Source of the DNA: Flavobacterium pallidum | GTDB taxonomy: Bacteria; Bacteroidota; Bacteroidia; Flavobacteriales; Flavobacteriaceae | Direction of reading: 5' to 3' | Length of the DNA: 64,000 bases | Assembly (NCBI RefSeq): GCF_003097535.1 | Contig: NZ_CP029187.1 | Coordinates: forward strand, 2,418,001-2,482,000 | Shown: positions 42,968 to 50,812 of the stretch, piece by piece | Layout: each line of letters begins with the position of its first letter | Numbering within the stretch: position 1 is the stretch's first letter | Notes under the pieces: model-generated | Told to the model about the DNA's origin: nothing | The model's database searches: none | What the model saw: only the letters and a program-made list of their open reading frames with translations | Position numbers and translations under genes: made by a program

Positions 42968-45682
42968 TTATTGCTTCACCACTTTCTTATTGATGGTGCC
43001 TTTTTCGGTGGCCACCCTGAACAGGTAGACGCCGGCCTGCACATTAGTAAGGTCGATGTCTCCACTGCCGTTTACAAGTTGTTGTGTATAGATCAGCCTG
43101 CCGTTGATATCAAACACCGTCACAGTCGCAGCCGCGGCTTTCGTAGCCACTTGTACACGGTCGTGAGTTGGGTTTGGATACAGCATGACGCTGTTTGATC
43201 CGATCGGATCGATGCCCAGCACTACCGAAAGTGTAGCCTCATTACTGATCGCGTTACAGTTGCCATTGGTGATCACGCATCTGAATAGTACGCCATTGGC
43301 ATCCATCGTAATCAGTGCGCCATTGATCTCCAGCGTAGCGCCGTTGGTACCGGTAAAACCACTGCCTTCCGGAATATCGAGCCAGGACAGTCCGTTGTCC
43401 GCACTTCCCTGCCATTGGTACGTACCCACATTCTCAGCCGCTACCGAAAAGAATACCGTACTGCCTTCAGCTACCTCCGTACTCACAGGTTGTACCGTAA
43501 TAAATGGGCCAGCGGTAATCGTCAGGTCAAGTATTTCGGTATGGCAGCCGTTCGTGATATCGTAATTGCCGGTTTCCGTATAGGTAACGCCATTTACATC
43601 CCAGGTATAGGCGTCGCAAACGCTGACTACCGAAGTATTGACCGTCGTTGGTGTAATCGTCAGCTCAAGCATTTCAGTATGGCAGCCCGTGACCACCTCA
43701 TACATCCCGGACTCCGTATAGGTCACATTATTCTGATCCCAGGTATAGCTGTCGCAGGCGCTGATGGCGGTAATGTTCGATGTAGCAGGCGTAATGGTCA
43801 GCTCCAATACCTCGGTATGGCATCCCGTGACCACTTCATAAATACCTGAGTCGGTATACGTGATGCCGTTTTCAGCCCAGGTATAACTGTCGCAGGCTTC
43901 GACGGCGGTAGTGTTGGAAGTCACCCCGGTAAACGTCAGTTCCAGCGTTTCGGTATGGCATCCTGATACGGCCTGGTACACCCCGGCATCCGTATAGGTT
44001 ACACCGTTTTCTGCCCAGGTATAGGTTTCACAGGCATTGACGGAGGTCGTATTCGAAGTGTAAGGCGTAATCGTCAGCTCCAGTATTTCGGTATGGCAGT
44101 CAGTTACGACGTTATACACACCCGAGTCGGTATAGGTCACACCGTTTTCGGCCCACGTATAGTTGTCGCAGGCATCAATTACGGTAGTGTTTGAAGTTGC
44201 AGGAGTTATCGTCAATTCCAGTATTTCGGTATGGCAGCCGGTCACGACGTTGTAAAAGCCTGAGCCTGTATAGGTCACATCGTTTACAGACCATGTATAG
44301 CTGCCGCAGGCATTGACCTGGGTAGTATTTATGGTCGATGGCGTTAACGTCAGGTCCAGTATTTCGGTGTGGCACCCGGTCACAACATTATAAACACCCG
44401 AATCGGTATAAGTCATGCCGTTCTCTGCCCACGTATAATTGTCACAGGAAACTACGGTGGTAGTATTTGACGTTACCGCATTCACGGTCACTGCCACAGG
44501 AATCCTGTCACTGTAGCACGGCCCATCATGCTGGGAAACATAATACGTATCGGTTGTTAATGCCGTATTGCCCGCCAGTGCCGTGCCACCAGCCGCATCG
44601 GCAAACCATTCGATACCGACTCCCGTGGCATTCAGGTTATTCACTGTCGCACCGGCGCAAAACTCCTGTGCTGCAGCTACTGCGGGATCAGGCAGCGTAC
44701 AGACGAGGTTCGCCCGGATCATATAAGCCTTGTTAAAACCGCCACCGAAGTCTTCGTTGTGTGCCCAGCCGCCAAAAGGACTGGTGGGCCAGTTCACATA
44801 CGTGGCACCTTCCGTAAAGATAGTTGGCGTAAGCCCTACGGATATCGTCTGCCCAAATTCCTGTGCGCACAACAACAGTGTATCCCCGGCTTCGATAGCC
44901 ATCGGAGGATTCACCGCATAATACAGCATGTTTGCTTGCGCACCATCGGCGATTTGCTGCGAAGGGGCGGTATAGACCAGTTGCGGCACCCCGGCTACCA
45001 TCTTGAATACCGCACACGCCATCTCGACGCTGTCGCCGTTGCCAGTGTTGTTGCCCATATGGAAAATGCTGACAGAGGACAAAGTAGCCGCCTCGCTGAA
45101 GGTAAACGTCTGGCCAAGATAGCCACCGTTGCCGGCACCGATGCCGAGCGCACCTGCAGGGTTGTCATCATCGCGTGCCATCAGTGTACCGGTAAAATCG
45201 ACGGGATAGCTGACGCTGTCACTGCTGTCCGGTGTGCCGTCAATGATCTTATCATAGGTAAAGGTGTAGGTTCCCTGCACTGTGGGGTTAAACACAGGCG
45301 CTACAAACAGTTCTGCGCTCGTGGCGTTTGCTGCCACGACTTCTGGTGCGCTGACAGCCGTAGCCAATTCATTCATCGCACCGTTAAAGATCCGCAGCCG
45401 CACCTGTGCCGTTACAGGGTCCGGGTTGCCATTGAACACCATTGCCGAGTAGACGGACTGCGGGGCCTGCCCTAAAGGCACACGGGTGTATTCTGATTTT
45501 TTGGGCTGTAATAGCGACACCGCATTGGTGGCCCTTTGCAGCGATACATGGCCTGACTGCGTGGCAACAACGCTACTGTTTGTCCCCGGTACCGGTGCGC
45601 CGGATAGCTTAATGGCGTGTGTACCCTGTGCAAAGGCCACGCCCATCGAAAGCAAAGTAAAGAAGAGTAATGTTTTTTTCAT
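42968..45682 (-). CDS. T9SS cargo protein with seven Cys-paired repeats
   Basis: The 904-residue product has a signal peptide (KTLLFFTLLSMGVAFAQ), an N-terminal beta-rich region of about 370 residues (NGNPDPVTAQVRLRIFNGA; DDDNPAGALGIGAGNGGYLG), an Ig-like segment with ALTTDTYYVSQHDG, then seven repeats of 46 residues with core ACDxYTWAENGVTYTDSGVY and VVTGCHTEILELTIT (one Cys at each end of the unit), an Ig-like module (FITVQPVSTEVAEGSTVFFS) and a type A T9SS tail (MLYPNPTHDRVQV, AGVYLFRVATEKG, KKVVKQ). It is expected on the cell surface or released. Function unknown, perhaps adhesion. Confidence 0.88.
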   Translation of the reverse strand: MKKTLLFFTLLSMGVAFAQGTHAIKLSGAPVPGTNSSVVATQSGHVSLQRATNAVSLLQPKKSEYTRVPLGQAPQSVYSAMVFNGNPDPVTAQVRLRIFNGAMNELATAVSAPEVVAANATSAELFVAPVFNPTVQGTYTFTYDKIIDGTPDSSDSVSYPVDFTGTLMARDDDNPAGALGIGAGNGGYLGQTFTFSEAATLSSVSIFHMGNNTGNGDSVEMACAVFKMVAGVPQLVYTAPSQQIADGAQANMLYYAVNPPMAIEAGDTLLLCAQEFGQTISVGLTPTIFTEGATYVNWPTSPFGGWAHNEDFGGGFNKAYMIRANLVCTLPDPAVAAAQEFCAGATVNNLNATGVGIEWFADAAGGTALAGNTALTTDTYYVSQHDGPCYSDRIPVAVTVNAVTSNTTTVVSCDNYTWAENGMTYTDSGVYNVVTGCHTEILDLTLTPSTINTTQVNACGSYTWSVNDVTYTGSGFYNVVTGCHTEILELTITPATSNTTVIDACDNYTWAENGVTYTDSGVYNVVTDCHTEILELTITPYTSNTTSVNACETYTWAENGVTYTDAGVYQAVSGCHTETLELTFTGVTSNTTAVEACDSYTWAENGITYTDSGIYEVVTGCHTEVLELTITPATSNITAISACDSYTWDQNNVTYTESGMYEVVTGCHTEMLELTITPTTVNTSVVSVCDAYTWDVNGVTYTETGNYDITNGCHTEILDLTITAGPFITVQPVSTEVAEGSTVFFSVAAENVGTYQWQGSADNGLSWLDIPEGSGFTGTNGATLEINGALITMDANGVLFRCVITNGNCNAISNEATLSVVLGIDPIGSNSVMLYPNPTHDRVQVATKAAAATVTVFDINGRLIYTQQLVNGSGDIDLTNVQAGVYLFRVATEKGTINKKVVKQ
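43512..44483 (-). repeat. Seven tandem 138-bp coding repeats
   Basis: Each unit encodes about 46 residues with conserved Cys, YTW, GVTYT, GxY and GCHTE positions. Neighbouring units differ mainly at silent sites and in the TSNTTxVxAC lead, indicating old duplications kept under selection. Confidence 0.85.
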
Positions 45683-46187
45683 AAGTAGATATTTATTTGG
45701 TTATATTTCAGTTCCGCGCTTCGCAATGGCATGATGGTAGATATTATGGCAAGGTTCACCGTCGGAATCCGTTACACTAATTTACGAAGATTAATCGTCG
45801 GGTTCGAAGTGCCCCGTGACCCATACCCGTTTTGCATGTGCATCCAAATCTCCCTTTGCAGAGCGCCTGGAAGGGGTGAGTCTGGTTTGGCATGCCGCGT
45901 CTTTTAAGGTCGCGATTATTTGTCGCCACGAAATTCAGGTTCACGCCAGCGGATAATATGGTGATTTCTATGGATGGCAAAGATGGTAATTATGCAATTA
46001 TTTTTGGTAAATTTTGTAAGATAATGAATGTTGTATTCGGTTTTGCAGATGCTTAATACTTCCTTTTTTTGGAGCGTACTGGCAGGATGGTTTGTTTGTA
46101 TGGTTTTAGGGTAGAAATTCTTTGTGGGCAGGGAATGCAATTACGTACTTTAAGTAGTTTGATTCCGCACCATCTAGGTTGGTAAAT
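45683..46187. other. Long intergenic stretch at the left edge of the accessory region
   Basis: About 500 bp without a convincing intact gene. The right part holds a remnant-like frame (45916-46140). The left part (45683-45915) holds no RNA, terminator or recognisable motif that I can support. Base composition shifts from mixed to AT-rich toward the right. Confidence 0.5.
45916..46140 (-). pseudogene. Possible remnant of a ParE/RelE-type toxin gene
   Basis: The minus-strand frame contains YNIHYLTKFTKNNCIITIFA followed by IHRNHHIIRWRE. This looks like the last beta strands of ParE/RelE toxins, where a strand ending in I-x-Y-x-x-x-x-N-x-I-x-I-x-A-I-x-H-x-R-x-P is usual. The N-terminal half (MHSLPTKNFYPKTIQ) does not fit the fold, and no antitoxin gene is beside it. 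It is either a decayed toxin or chance resemblance. Confidence 0.3.
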
Positions 46188-46613
46188 TTAATTTTTATAT
46201 AGGACTATTTTAATAAATACATTTAAAAATTTGAAACACCATGAAAAAGAGAAAATATTAAACCACAGCACAAAATGTGAAATGATATAATCATCATAAA
46301 ACAAATCCTTTATAAGGAAATAAAGCATCGAAAAAAAGACTGAGCCAAAACTGTAATAGGTAGCTTTTTTAAAGTAGTTTTTTAAATCTTCCCCACCACC
46401 TGATTTTATTAAAAATTCCATCGCTGGACTCTTTATTGTACTAAGGATAGATGCCGTAGCTAATAAGAAACCAAGTAAAACGCTAAAAACATTAATTGAA
46501 ATTTCAAAAAATTTATCATTATTTAGTTCGCATTCATAGTAAAAACTTAATCCACATAGAATTATCAAAATAAATAAACTTGTTAGTATTGGAAAGTGCT
46601 TACTACTTATCAT
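46188..46613 (-). CDS. Small membrane protein with about four transmembrane helices (AT-rich operon)
   Basis: The 141-residue product has hydrophobic segments at about residues 9-26 (ILTSLFILIILCGLSFYY), 37-60 (FSVLLGFLLATASIL), 88-108 (YYSFGSVFFSMLYFLI) and 115-138 (ISHFVLWFNIFSFSWCFKFL). A basic/glycine loop (KSGGGEDLKNYFKKA) lies between helices 2 and 3. No family is recognised. Only one base separates its start from the stop of the 317-aa gene upstream, so the two are surely co-transcribed. The DNA is very AT-rich (11 of 60 bases are G or C in 46201-46260), unlike its neighbours, which points to horizontal transfer. It could be a membrane effector; that is inference. Confidence 0.7.
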   Translation of the reverse strand: MISSKHFPILTSLFILIILCGLSFYYECELNNDKFFEISINVFSVLLGFLLATASILSTIKSPAMEFLIKSGGGEDLKNYFKKATYYSFGSVFFSMLYFLIKDLFYDDYIISHFVLWFNIFSFSWCFKFLNVFIKIVLYKN

Positions 46614-46614
46614 T

Positions 46615-47568
46615 TTATTTTTGCAGCAGTTCTAATTGTTCACGATATCGAAGAAAGTCGCCTAAAAGTTGTTTGTATTTACTTTTGATTTGAAAGGTAC
46701 TAATTGTTCTTCTTTTCTCAACTGCAAGGTAAGTAATTAATCTATTTGAAATTAAGTCAAAAATATGAGAGTGATTTGTATCTGCGTCAACCCTAGTTAT
46801 ACGTAAGTTCTTAGTTATGTCTTCGCCGATATCGCTTTTGATAAACCAGTTTGCAATATCTCTTACGGATTTAATTGAGAGCTTTTTTGTCCGACTTCTT
46901 CCGTTGGAAATGACAATTTTTGCATTTGCACCTTTCAAATCTTGCATTAACTCAATTATCCTTTCTGGATTTCGTGCATTTGTACCCAAAATTCCCATCT
47001 CATTATTTGGAATTGCTAAATCCAATTCAACTCTTGTATAATCCGAAGCCTTAAGAAATTTTTTGTATTCCTCAGGAAGAACTACATCCTTAAGCAAAAA
47101 GCCAGATATATTGAAATTTGTTTCGATGAACTTAATTATTGAAGTTACCGATGTTCCCGGTTTTTTGCTTTCAATTCCAAGTATTCTAGTTTTGGTATCG
47201 TAAATAAATGAACTATCATATCCTAAACCTTCAAAATTTCCAATTTTAAGAGCAGATGGCTTATTCTCTTTTTCATCGAAGGCTGGTGGTATGTTGGTCG
47301 TTTGATTATAAACAAATGTACCTAAGACATATCTTTGATGCTCAGTCGTGATATCAAAAATATTTATATTTCCATCAGCATGATCTTGTGAAAGATATGT
47401 TTCTTTAAGTTCAAATATTTGTTTATCCCAAATTTTGAAGAATAATTCCTTGTCATTATCATCCATGTTTTCATCTGCTGGAAAGGCCTGAAAATAATAT
47501 ACATTTGTGTTTTTTGGATTTATAAAATCGGTCTTAGGCGCTTTCGGCTTTGTTACTTTCTGTTTCAT
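46615..47568 (-). CDS. Uncharacterised 317-aa cytosolic protein of an AT-rich operon (DUF6731-like)
   Basis: After a basic start (MKQKVTKPKAPKTDF) the protein reads NVYYFQAFPADENMDDNDKE, then a beta-rich part with YVLGTFVYNQTTNIPP, LKIGNFEGLGYDSSFIYDTK and RILGIESKKPGTSVTSIIKF, followed by an alpha/beta C-terminal half (RVELDLAIPNNEMGILGTNA; KIVISNGRSRTKKLSIKSV). The order (Y-F-x-A start, a Lxxx-ExxGLxxxxxFxYD-strand, Gly-Ile-Glu strand) recalls the uncharacterised DUF6731 family, from memory. No nuclease or ATPase motif is seen. It is the middle gene of a three-gene AT-rich unit with the membrane protein downstream. Confidence 0.65.
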   Translation of the reverse strand: MKQKVTKPKAPKTDFINPKNTNVYYFQAFPADENMDDNDKELFFKIWDKQIFELKETYLSQDHADGNINIFDITTEHQRYVLGTFVYNQTTNIPPAFDEKENKPSALKIGNFEGLGYDSSFIYDTKTRILGIESKKPGTSVTSIIKFIETNFNISGFLLKDVVLPEEYKKFLKASDYTRVELDLAIPNNEMGILGTNARNPERIIELMQDLKGANAKIVISNGRSRTKKLSIKSVRDIANWFIKSDIGEDITKNLRITRVDADTNHSHIFDLISNRLITYLAVEKRRTISTFQIKSKYKQLLGDFLRYREQLELLQK

Positions 47569-47576
47569 TTTATTGA

Positions 47577-47723
47577 TTAGGATTTCGTTATTTCTATTTC
47601 TATTGCTTCTTTTAAACCATTATTTGGATTACGTACAACTTTACAGTTTACTATTTTTCCTGCGAGGTTGTTAAACTGTATTGGTAAGCCCATAGCTTTC
47701 GCGAAACATTTTAAATCTAGCAT
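47577..47723 (-). CDS. Micro-protein, 48 aa, first gene of the AT-rich operon
   Basis: ATG at 47723 to TAA at 47577 gives MLDLKCFAKAMGLPIQFNNL followed by AGKIVNCKVVRNPNNGLKEA and IEIEITKS. The second half reads like a single beta-hairpin domain (GKIVNCKVV...AIEIEIT). It ends eight bases before the 317-aa start, so it should share the message. An overlapping frame from 47745 (MTNEPIINARFKMFRESYGL) stops after 24 codons; it could be the real start if there were a frameshift, which I cannot settle. No family is recognised. Confidence 0.45.
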   Translation of the reverse strand: MLDLKCFAKAMGLPIQFNNLAGKIVNCKVVRNPNNGLKEAIEIEITKS

Positions 47724-47780
47724 TGATTATTGGTTCATTAGTCATGTTGAAATATTTTAATTAGTTAAATAAATATTTAG

Positions 47781-48776
47781 TTAATTTTTCAAATACGGTA
47801 CCTTCTTCCCCTCAACCACCATCTTCCTAACTTCTCTCACCCCCCAAACCTCATTAAAAGAAACCGCTGCAATTTTTACATTTACAGTGACACCCATGAC
47901 CGCATTGTCATTGATCAAAGTCACATAATACCTTCCTGTTAGAGGTGTGGTCATTGACGAATAATCATTGATAACTTTGCCCATTTTTACAGGGTAGAAT
48001 GACTGCCCTTTAAGCAGAAATTCTGTATTCTGTGTATCAGTTATGTAAAAGCCGATATCTTCCCCTGATTGCAGTTTCGGTATTGAAGAAAATATGCCTA
48101 ATGCAATTTGGTTGATAGGCGTTTTTGGAATTACCGAACCGGCAGCTTCACTCAAAAAGTGGACTGCATCCTCATAAGCCTTTTGTCCTTGCTGATCAAC
48201 ACCAATATAATAACCCCAGGCAACCGTATTAGATGGTAAGATAAAGTCAAACGTCGTTTTATTGTCATCACTGAGATTACCGCGGGAATGCACTTTTGCA
48301 ATTTGGTCTGTAACAGTAGTAAAAACTGTATCCCGCCTTACAAGATAATTTTCCTGCGAAGTATTATAAGTCGTATCATTCACAGTCTTCCAGTATACCG
48401 AAGTATCAAACTTCCGCGTTTTATCATCACTGGGAATTCTTTGTAGTTTCAGCTTACAAATGCGTTGGCCTAGTGAAGAATTATAAAGCCTGAACTTATA
48501 AATTCCGGATTTGGCGATGGTTATAGCCTTGTTTTCCAGCTTTGTGGTTTTGTAATCCATGAATTTTGAAGAGGAAGGATACTCAGTAATCTCAAATTCT
48601 TTGAGTTCCTTACCGTTTATCTCATTAAAGTTCACGATAAGCTGGTCGCCTTCAGCCAATCCATAGTAAAGTGATTCTTCACCAAGCATTGGAACTTTGA
48701 TGGTAGTTTCCGCAATGTCAATGGATTGTGCGGATAAGTGAGCTGTAAATAGCAGCAACAGTAGTTTTTTAAACAT
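47781..48776 (-). CDS. Secreted hypothetical protein, 331 aa
   Basis: The product has a signal peptide (KKLLLLLFTAHLSAQ), a beta-rich N-terminal domain resembling a carbohydrate-binding or pre-peptidase jelly roll (GLAEGDQLIVNFNEINGKEL; GIYKFRLYNSSLGQRICKLK), and a second beta-rich part (FDFILPSNTVAWGYYIGVDQQG; GKVINDYSSMTTPLTGRYYV). There is no T9SS tail and no catalytic motif that I can recognise. It may be periplasmic. The base composition returns to that of the core genome here, so it may mark the right edge of the AT-rich insertion. Confidence 0.7.
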   Translation of the reverse strand: MFKKLLLLLFTAHLSAQSIDIAETTIKVPMLGEESLYYGLAEGDQLIVNFNEINGKELKEFEITEYPSSSKFMDYKTTKLENKAITIAKSGIYKFRLYNSSLGQRICKLKLQRIPSDDKTRKFDTSVYWKTVNDTTYNTSQENYLVRRDTVFTTVTDQIAKVHSRGNLSDDNKTTFDFILPSNTVAWGYYIGVDQQGQKAYEDAVHFLSEAAGSVIPKTPINQIALGIFSSIPKLQSGEDIGFYITDTQNTEFLLKGQSFYPVKMGKVINDYSSMTTPLTGRYYVTLINDNAVMGVTVNVKIAAVSFNEVWGVREVRKMVVEGKKVPYLKN

Positions 48777-49097
48777 GTTTCTTGTCTTTGGTTTTACTAA
48801 TATCCCTGCGGGGCTACAGGAACGCCAATTGCCACATCAACGTGCTATAAATATAAACCATCATTCCTACAAAACCATTGAGAATTCCTCAAAAATCTAC
48901 CCGTAAAAACCCCTGATTTCATGCGAATATTTTAACGCAAATGACGAAATCGGATGAAATTGTTTAAAATTTGTATTTAGTAAGCAGTCATAACATGGAG
49001 TTCCGGAGTTTTCCCCAAATTGCTTCTGCGTCTTAAATCCGACATCGCCTTTTCTACTGCATACGACTGCCTACTGAGACTGCGACTGCGACTCTCC
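48777..49097. other. Intergenic region with word repeats near its right end
   Basis: About 320 bp. No intact gene seen. Near 49056-49090 the words ACTGC, ACTGCC, TACTGAG and ACTGCGACTGCGACT follow one another, the same family as 191-218. The rest shows only AT-rich tracts suited to promoters for the gene at 48776. Confidence 0.45.
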
Positions 49098-49292
49098 TCA
49101 CTTCCCGTTGATGATCCTGATCACCTCTTGCGGATCCATCTTCGTGTAGCTCGAAAAATCGTAGGCGGTGAGTGGCACGTTGCGGCCCTTGTTGGCGTGG
49201 ATGCGGAGCGTTTTCATGAATCCGCGCGACGTCTTGTCGCTTGTACCCATCAGTACACATACATCCTTGACATAAATGATTACCCTGCTCAT
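49098..49292 (-). CDS. Small helix-turn-helix-like protein, 64 aa
   Basis: MSRVIIYVKDVCVLMGTSDK opens a pattern of helix, turn, helix (VKDVCVLMGTSDKTSRGFMK) followed by a second helical part (VPLTAYDFSSYTKMDPQEVI). It is reminiscent of small Bacteroidota proteins of the kind 'I-x-x-x-D-V-x-x-L-x-G-x-S-x-x-T-A-R', often found near mobile elements and DUF6266 genes. A DNA-binding role is inference. It stands alone, with a GC content higher than the AT-rich operon. Confidence 0.5.
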   Translation of the reverse strand: MSRVIIYVKDVCVLMGTSDKTSRGFMKTLRIHANKGRNVPLTAYDFSSYTKMDPQEVIRIINGK

Positions 49293-49499
49293 CTCGATTC
49301 GTTTTTGGTTGATACATCGGTTATACCTGATTAGGGGCTCAGGCTTAGGTCATTGCGAAGAACGTAAAATATTCGGCACGCATACTATTTGTTTTCAAAA
49401 TTTTAACTATAACGATTTCGTAAAATCACTATTTGTCCATATCTGATACGATTTGACGCATTTGTTAACTTTTTCATAAATCCGGTTTTGATGATTTTT

Positions 49500-49760
49500 T
49501 AGCATGGTTACCGCAGGGGTTTCAGAAGTGTTTTGTTCGGGAGTTGTTCGGGGCGCCCCGAACAAACCACAGCGTTTCCCGAACCAAACCATAACCAAAC
49601 CCGAACAAAACCATACCAAGAGCGGTAGGGTATAGGGCAAAAAGCGGTAAAAAGCGGTAATTCCAATCCTTTCCCTTCCCAATGCGGTAGCCTGCGGTAA
49701 AACCCGGCCAATAGCGGCTGCAGGCTTTGCGGTTAGGAAAATGCGTTTTAGTTTTGATCC
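49500..49760. other. Candidate structured non-coding region upstream of the DUF6266 gene
   Basis: No gene is supported between 49293 and 49830. Inside it: TTACCGCAGG (49508-49517) is the exact complement of CCTGCGGTAA (49691-49700); between them lie a 22-bp palindrome and several GCGGTA words (49622, 49644, 49654, 49684, 49694). The strand also shows repeated ACCAAACC/AACAAAACC tracts near 49579-49615. This could fold into a long hairpin or be a recombination or regulatory site. Which strand is transcribed is not clear. Confidence 0.4.
49544..49565. repeat. Perfect 22-bp palindrome
   Basis: TTGTTCGGGGC followed by GCCCCGAACAA is a perfect palindrome with no loop. It could bind a dimeric protein or form a cruciform. 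Confidence 0.85.
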
Positions 49761-49830
49761 AGAATCGGGAAAGGATCCCGCCAGTCCTGCAGGCTGATAT
49801 GACTTGCTAATTTTTAAAAAATCAGAACAC

Positions 49831-50466
49831 ATGGGAAAATTTGAAAAAGGAATCCTCGGCGGATTCAGGGGCACCATAGGGCCCGTAGTAGGAACCAACT
49901 GGCGCGGCATCGACGTGATGCGCAGCCGCCCCAAGAGAAGCGGCCGCCAGCCGACCGAAAAGCAGCTGGAACAGCGCATGGTGTTTGCGCTGGTCATCCG
50001 CTTCGTAAACCCGTTGCGCAGCCTACTCGACAAGTATTTCGGGCAGCCGGCCAACGAGCGCTCGCGTGCCGACCTGGCCTCGTCCTACTTCCTCAGGGAA
50101 GCGACCACAGGCATGTACCCGGACATCACGCTCGACTACAACAAGGTCATCATCACCAAAGGCGAACTCGCCGGGCCGCAGGATGCGGTGCTCGTGGCGC
50201 AGGCCAATGCGATGCTCGAATTCACCTGGACGGACAACTCGGGGCAGCCGGAGGCCGTGTCGACCGACCTGTTGCTGGTCGTCGTCTACAACCCCGAGAA
50301 GGCGCGCTTCCAGTTCGACCATACAGAACAGCGCAGCGCCGGATCGCTCACCGTCTCGCTGCCCGACAGCTGGGGTGGGGACGTGGTACACTGCTGGATC
50401 GGCTTTACCGCGCTGGGCGGATACCGCGCCTCGACAAGCCTGCACCTGACCGCGACCGTACTGTAA
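49831..50466 (+). CDS. DUF6266 family protein, GC-rich
   Basis: From ATG 49831 the 211-residue product begins MGKFEKGILGGFRGTIGPVV and continues with GTNWRGIDVMRSRPKR, the signature start of DUF6266, a Bacteroidota family without known function. The rest is beta-rich (LEFTWTDNSGQ; LLVVVYNPEKARFQF; VHCWIGFTALGGYRAS). The gene is strikingly GC-rich (41 of 60 bases are G or C in 50401-50460) next to AT-rich DNA, so codon use differs from its neighbours. Several long antisense frames over it are composition artefacts. A frame nine codons longer upstream is rejected as not family-like. Confidence 0.8.
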   Translation: MGKFEKGILGGFRGTIGPVVGTNWRGIDVMRSRPKRSGRQPTEKQLEQRMVFALVIRFVNPLRSLLDKYFGQPANERSRADLASSYFLREATTGMYPDITLDYNKVIITKGELAGPQDAVLVAQANAMLEFTWTDNSGQPEAVSTDLLLVVVYNPEKARFQFDHTEQRSAGSLTVSLPDSWGGDVVHCWIGFTALGGYRASTSLHLTATVL

Positions 50467-50485
50467 TGCCTCATTGCAGGTCAGA

Positions 50486-50513
50486 TACCCGGGGGATGCT
50501 CCGGGTTTTTTTA
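50486..50513 (+). terminator. Intrinsic terminator of the DUF6266 gene
   Basis: ACCCGG pairs with CCGGGT around GGGATGCT, followed by seven T residues. It lies about 20 bp after the stop. Confidence 0.75.
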
Positions 50514-50599
50514 TGGGTTTTATTTTTAAACGCTGCCTTTTACAGCAAAGCTGCAGAAGGTGGGTGGTACATTGCTGATAATACCAAGGGTTTGGTAAA

Positions 50600-50809
50600 T
50601 CAATGATCCTCCCGAAATTCCAGGATATCACCCGGCTGGCAATCCAATACCCTGCAGATCGCTTCAAGCGTCGAGAAACGGATGGCTTTGGCTTTACCGG
50701 TCTTTAATATCGAAAGATTGGATAATGTCAGGTCGACTTTTTCAGAAAGTTCATTGAGTGACATCTTGCGTTTGGCCATCATCACATCAAGGTTTACAAT
50801 TATGGCCAT
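50600..50809 (-). CDS. YozG-like XRE-family regulator
   Basis: The 69-residue product is a single helix-turn-helix domain: MAIIVNLDVMMAKRKMSLNE, LSEKVDLTLSNLSILKTGK and RFSTLEAICRVLDCQPGDIL. It matches the short YozG-type Cro/CI regulators that are encoded directly after a DUF2975 membrane protein. Such pairs are common; the regulator may control the pair itself. The gap to the DUF2975 gene upstream is 3 bp, so they are one operon. Confidence 0.88.
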   Translation of the reverse strand: MAIIVNLDVMMAKRKMSLNELSEKVDLTLSNLSILKTGKAKAIRFSTLEAICRVLDCQPGDILEFREDH

Positions 50810-50812
50810 GGC

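Noticed and set aside
44759..45475. Plus-strand frame of 238 aa opposite the Cys-repeat T9SS gene
   Set aside because: The opposite strand encodes a well supported secreted protein; this product has no signal or family and is rich in Arg and His as shadows often are.
45777..45980. Minus-strand frame of 67 aa in the intergenic stretch
   Set aside because: No recognisable domain, and composition is not gene-like.
46188..47568. Kiwa defence system (membrane protein plus about 315-aa partner)
   Set aside because: Sizes are similar, but the 317-aa protein does not look like DUF4868 of KwaB to me and the gene order is reversed. Not named as Kiwa without a profile match.
49407..50054. Minus-strand frame of 215 aa over the leader and start of DUF6266
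   Set aside because: Proline-, serine- and arginine-rich product without a family look; an artefact of GC-rich DNA opposite the real gene.
50023..50667. Minus-strand frame of 214 aa opposite DUF6266
   Set aside because: Antisense shadow in GC-rich DNA; it also runs through the terminator at 50486-50513.
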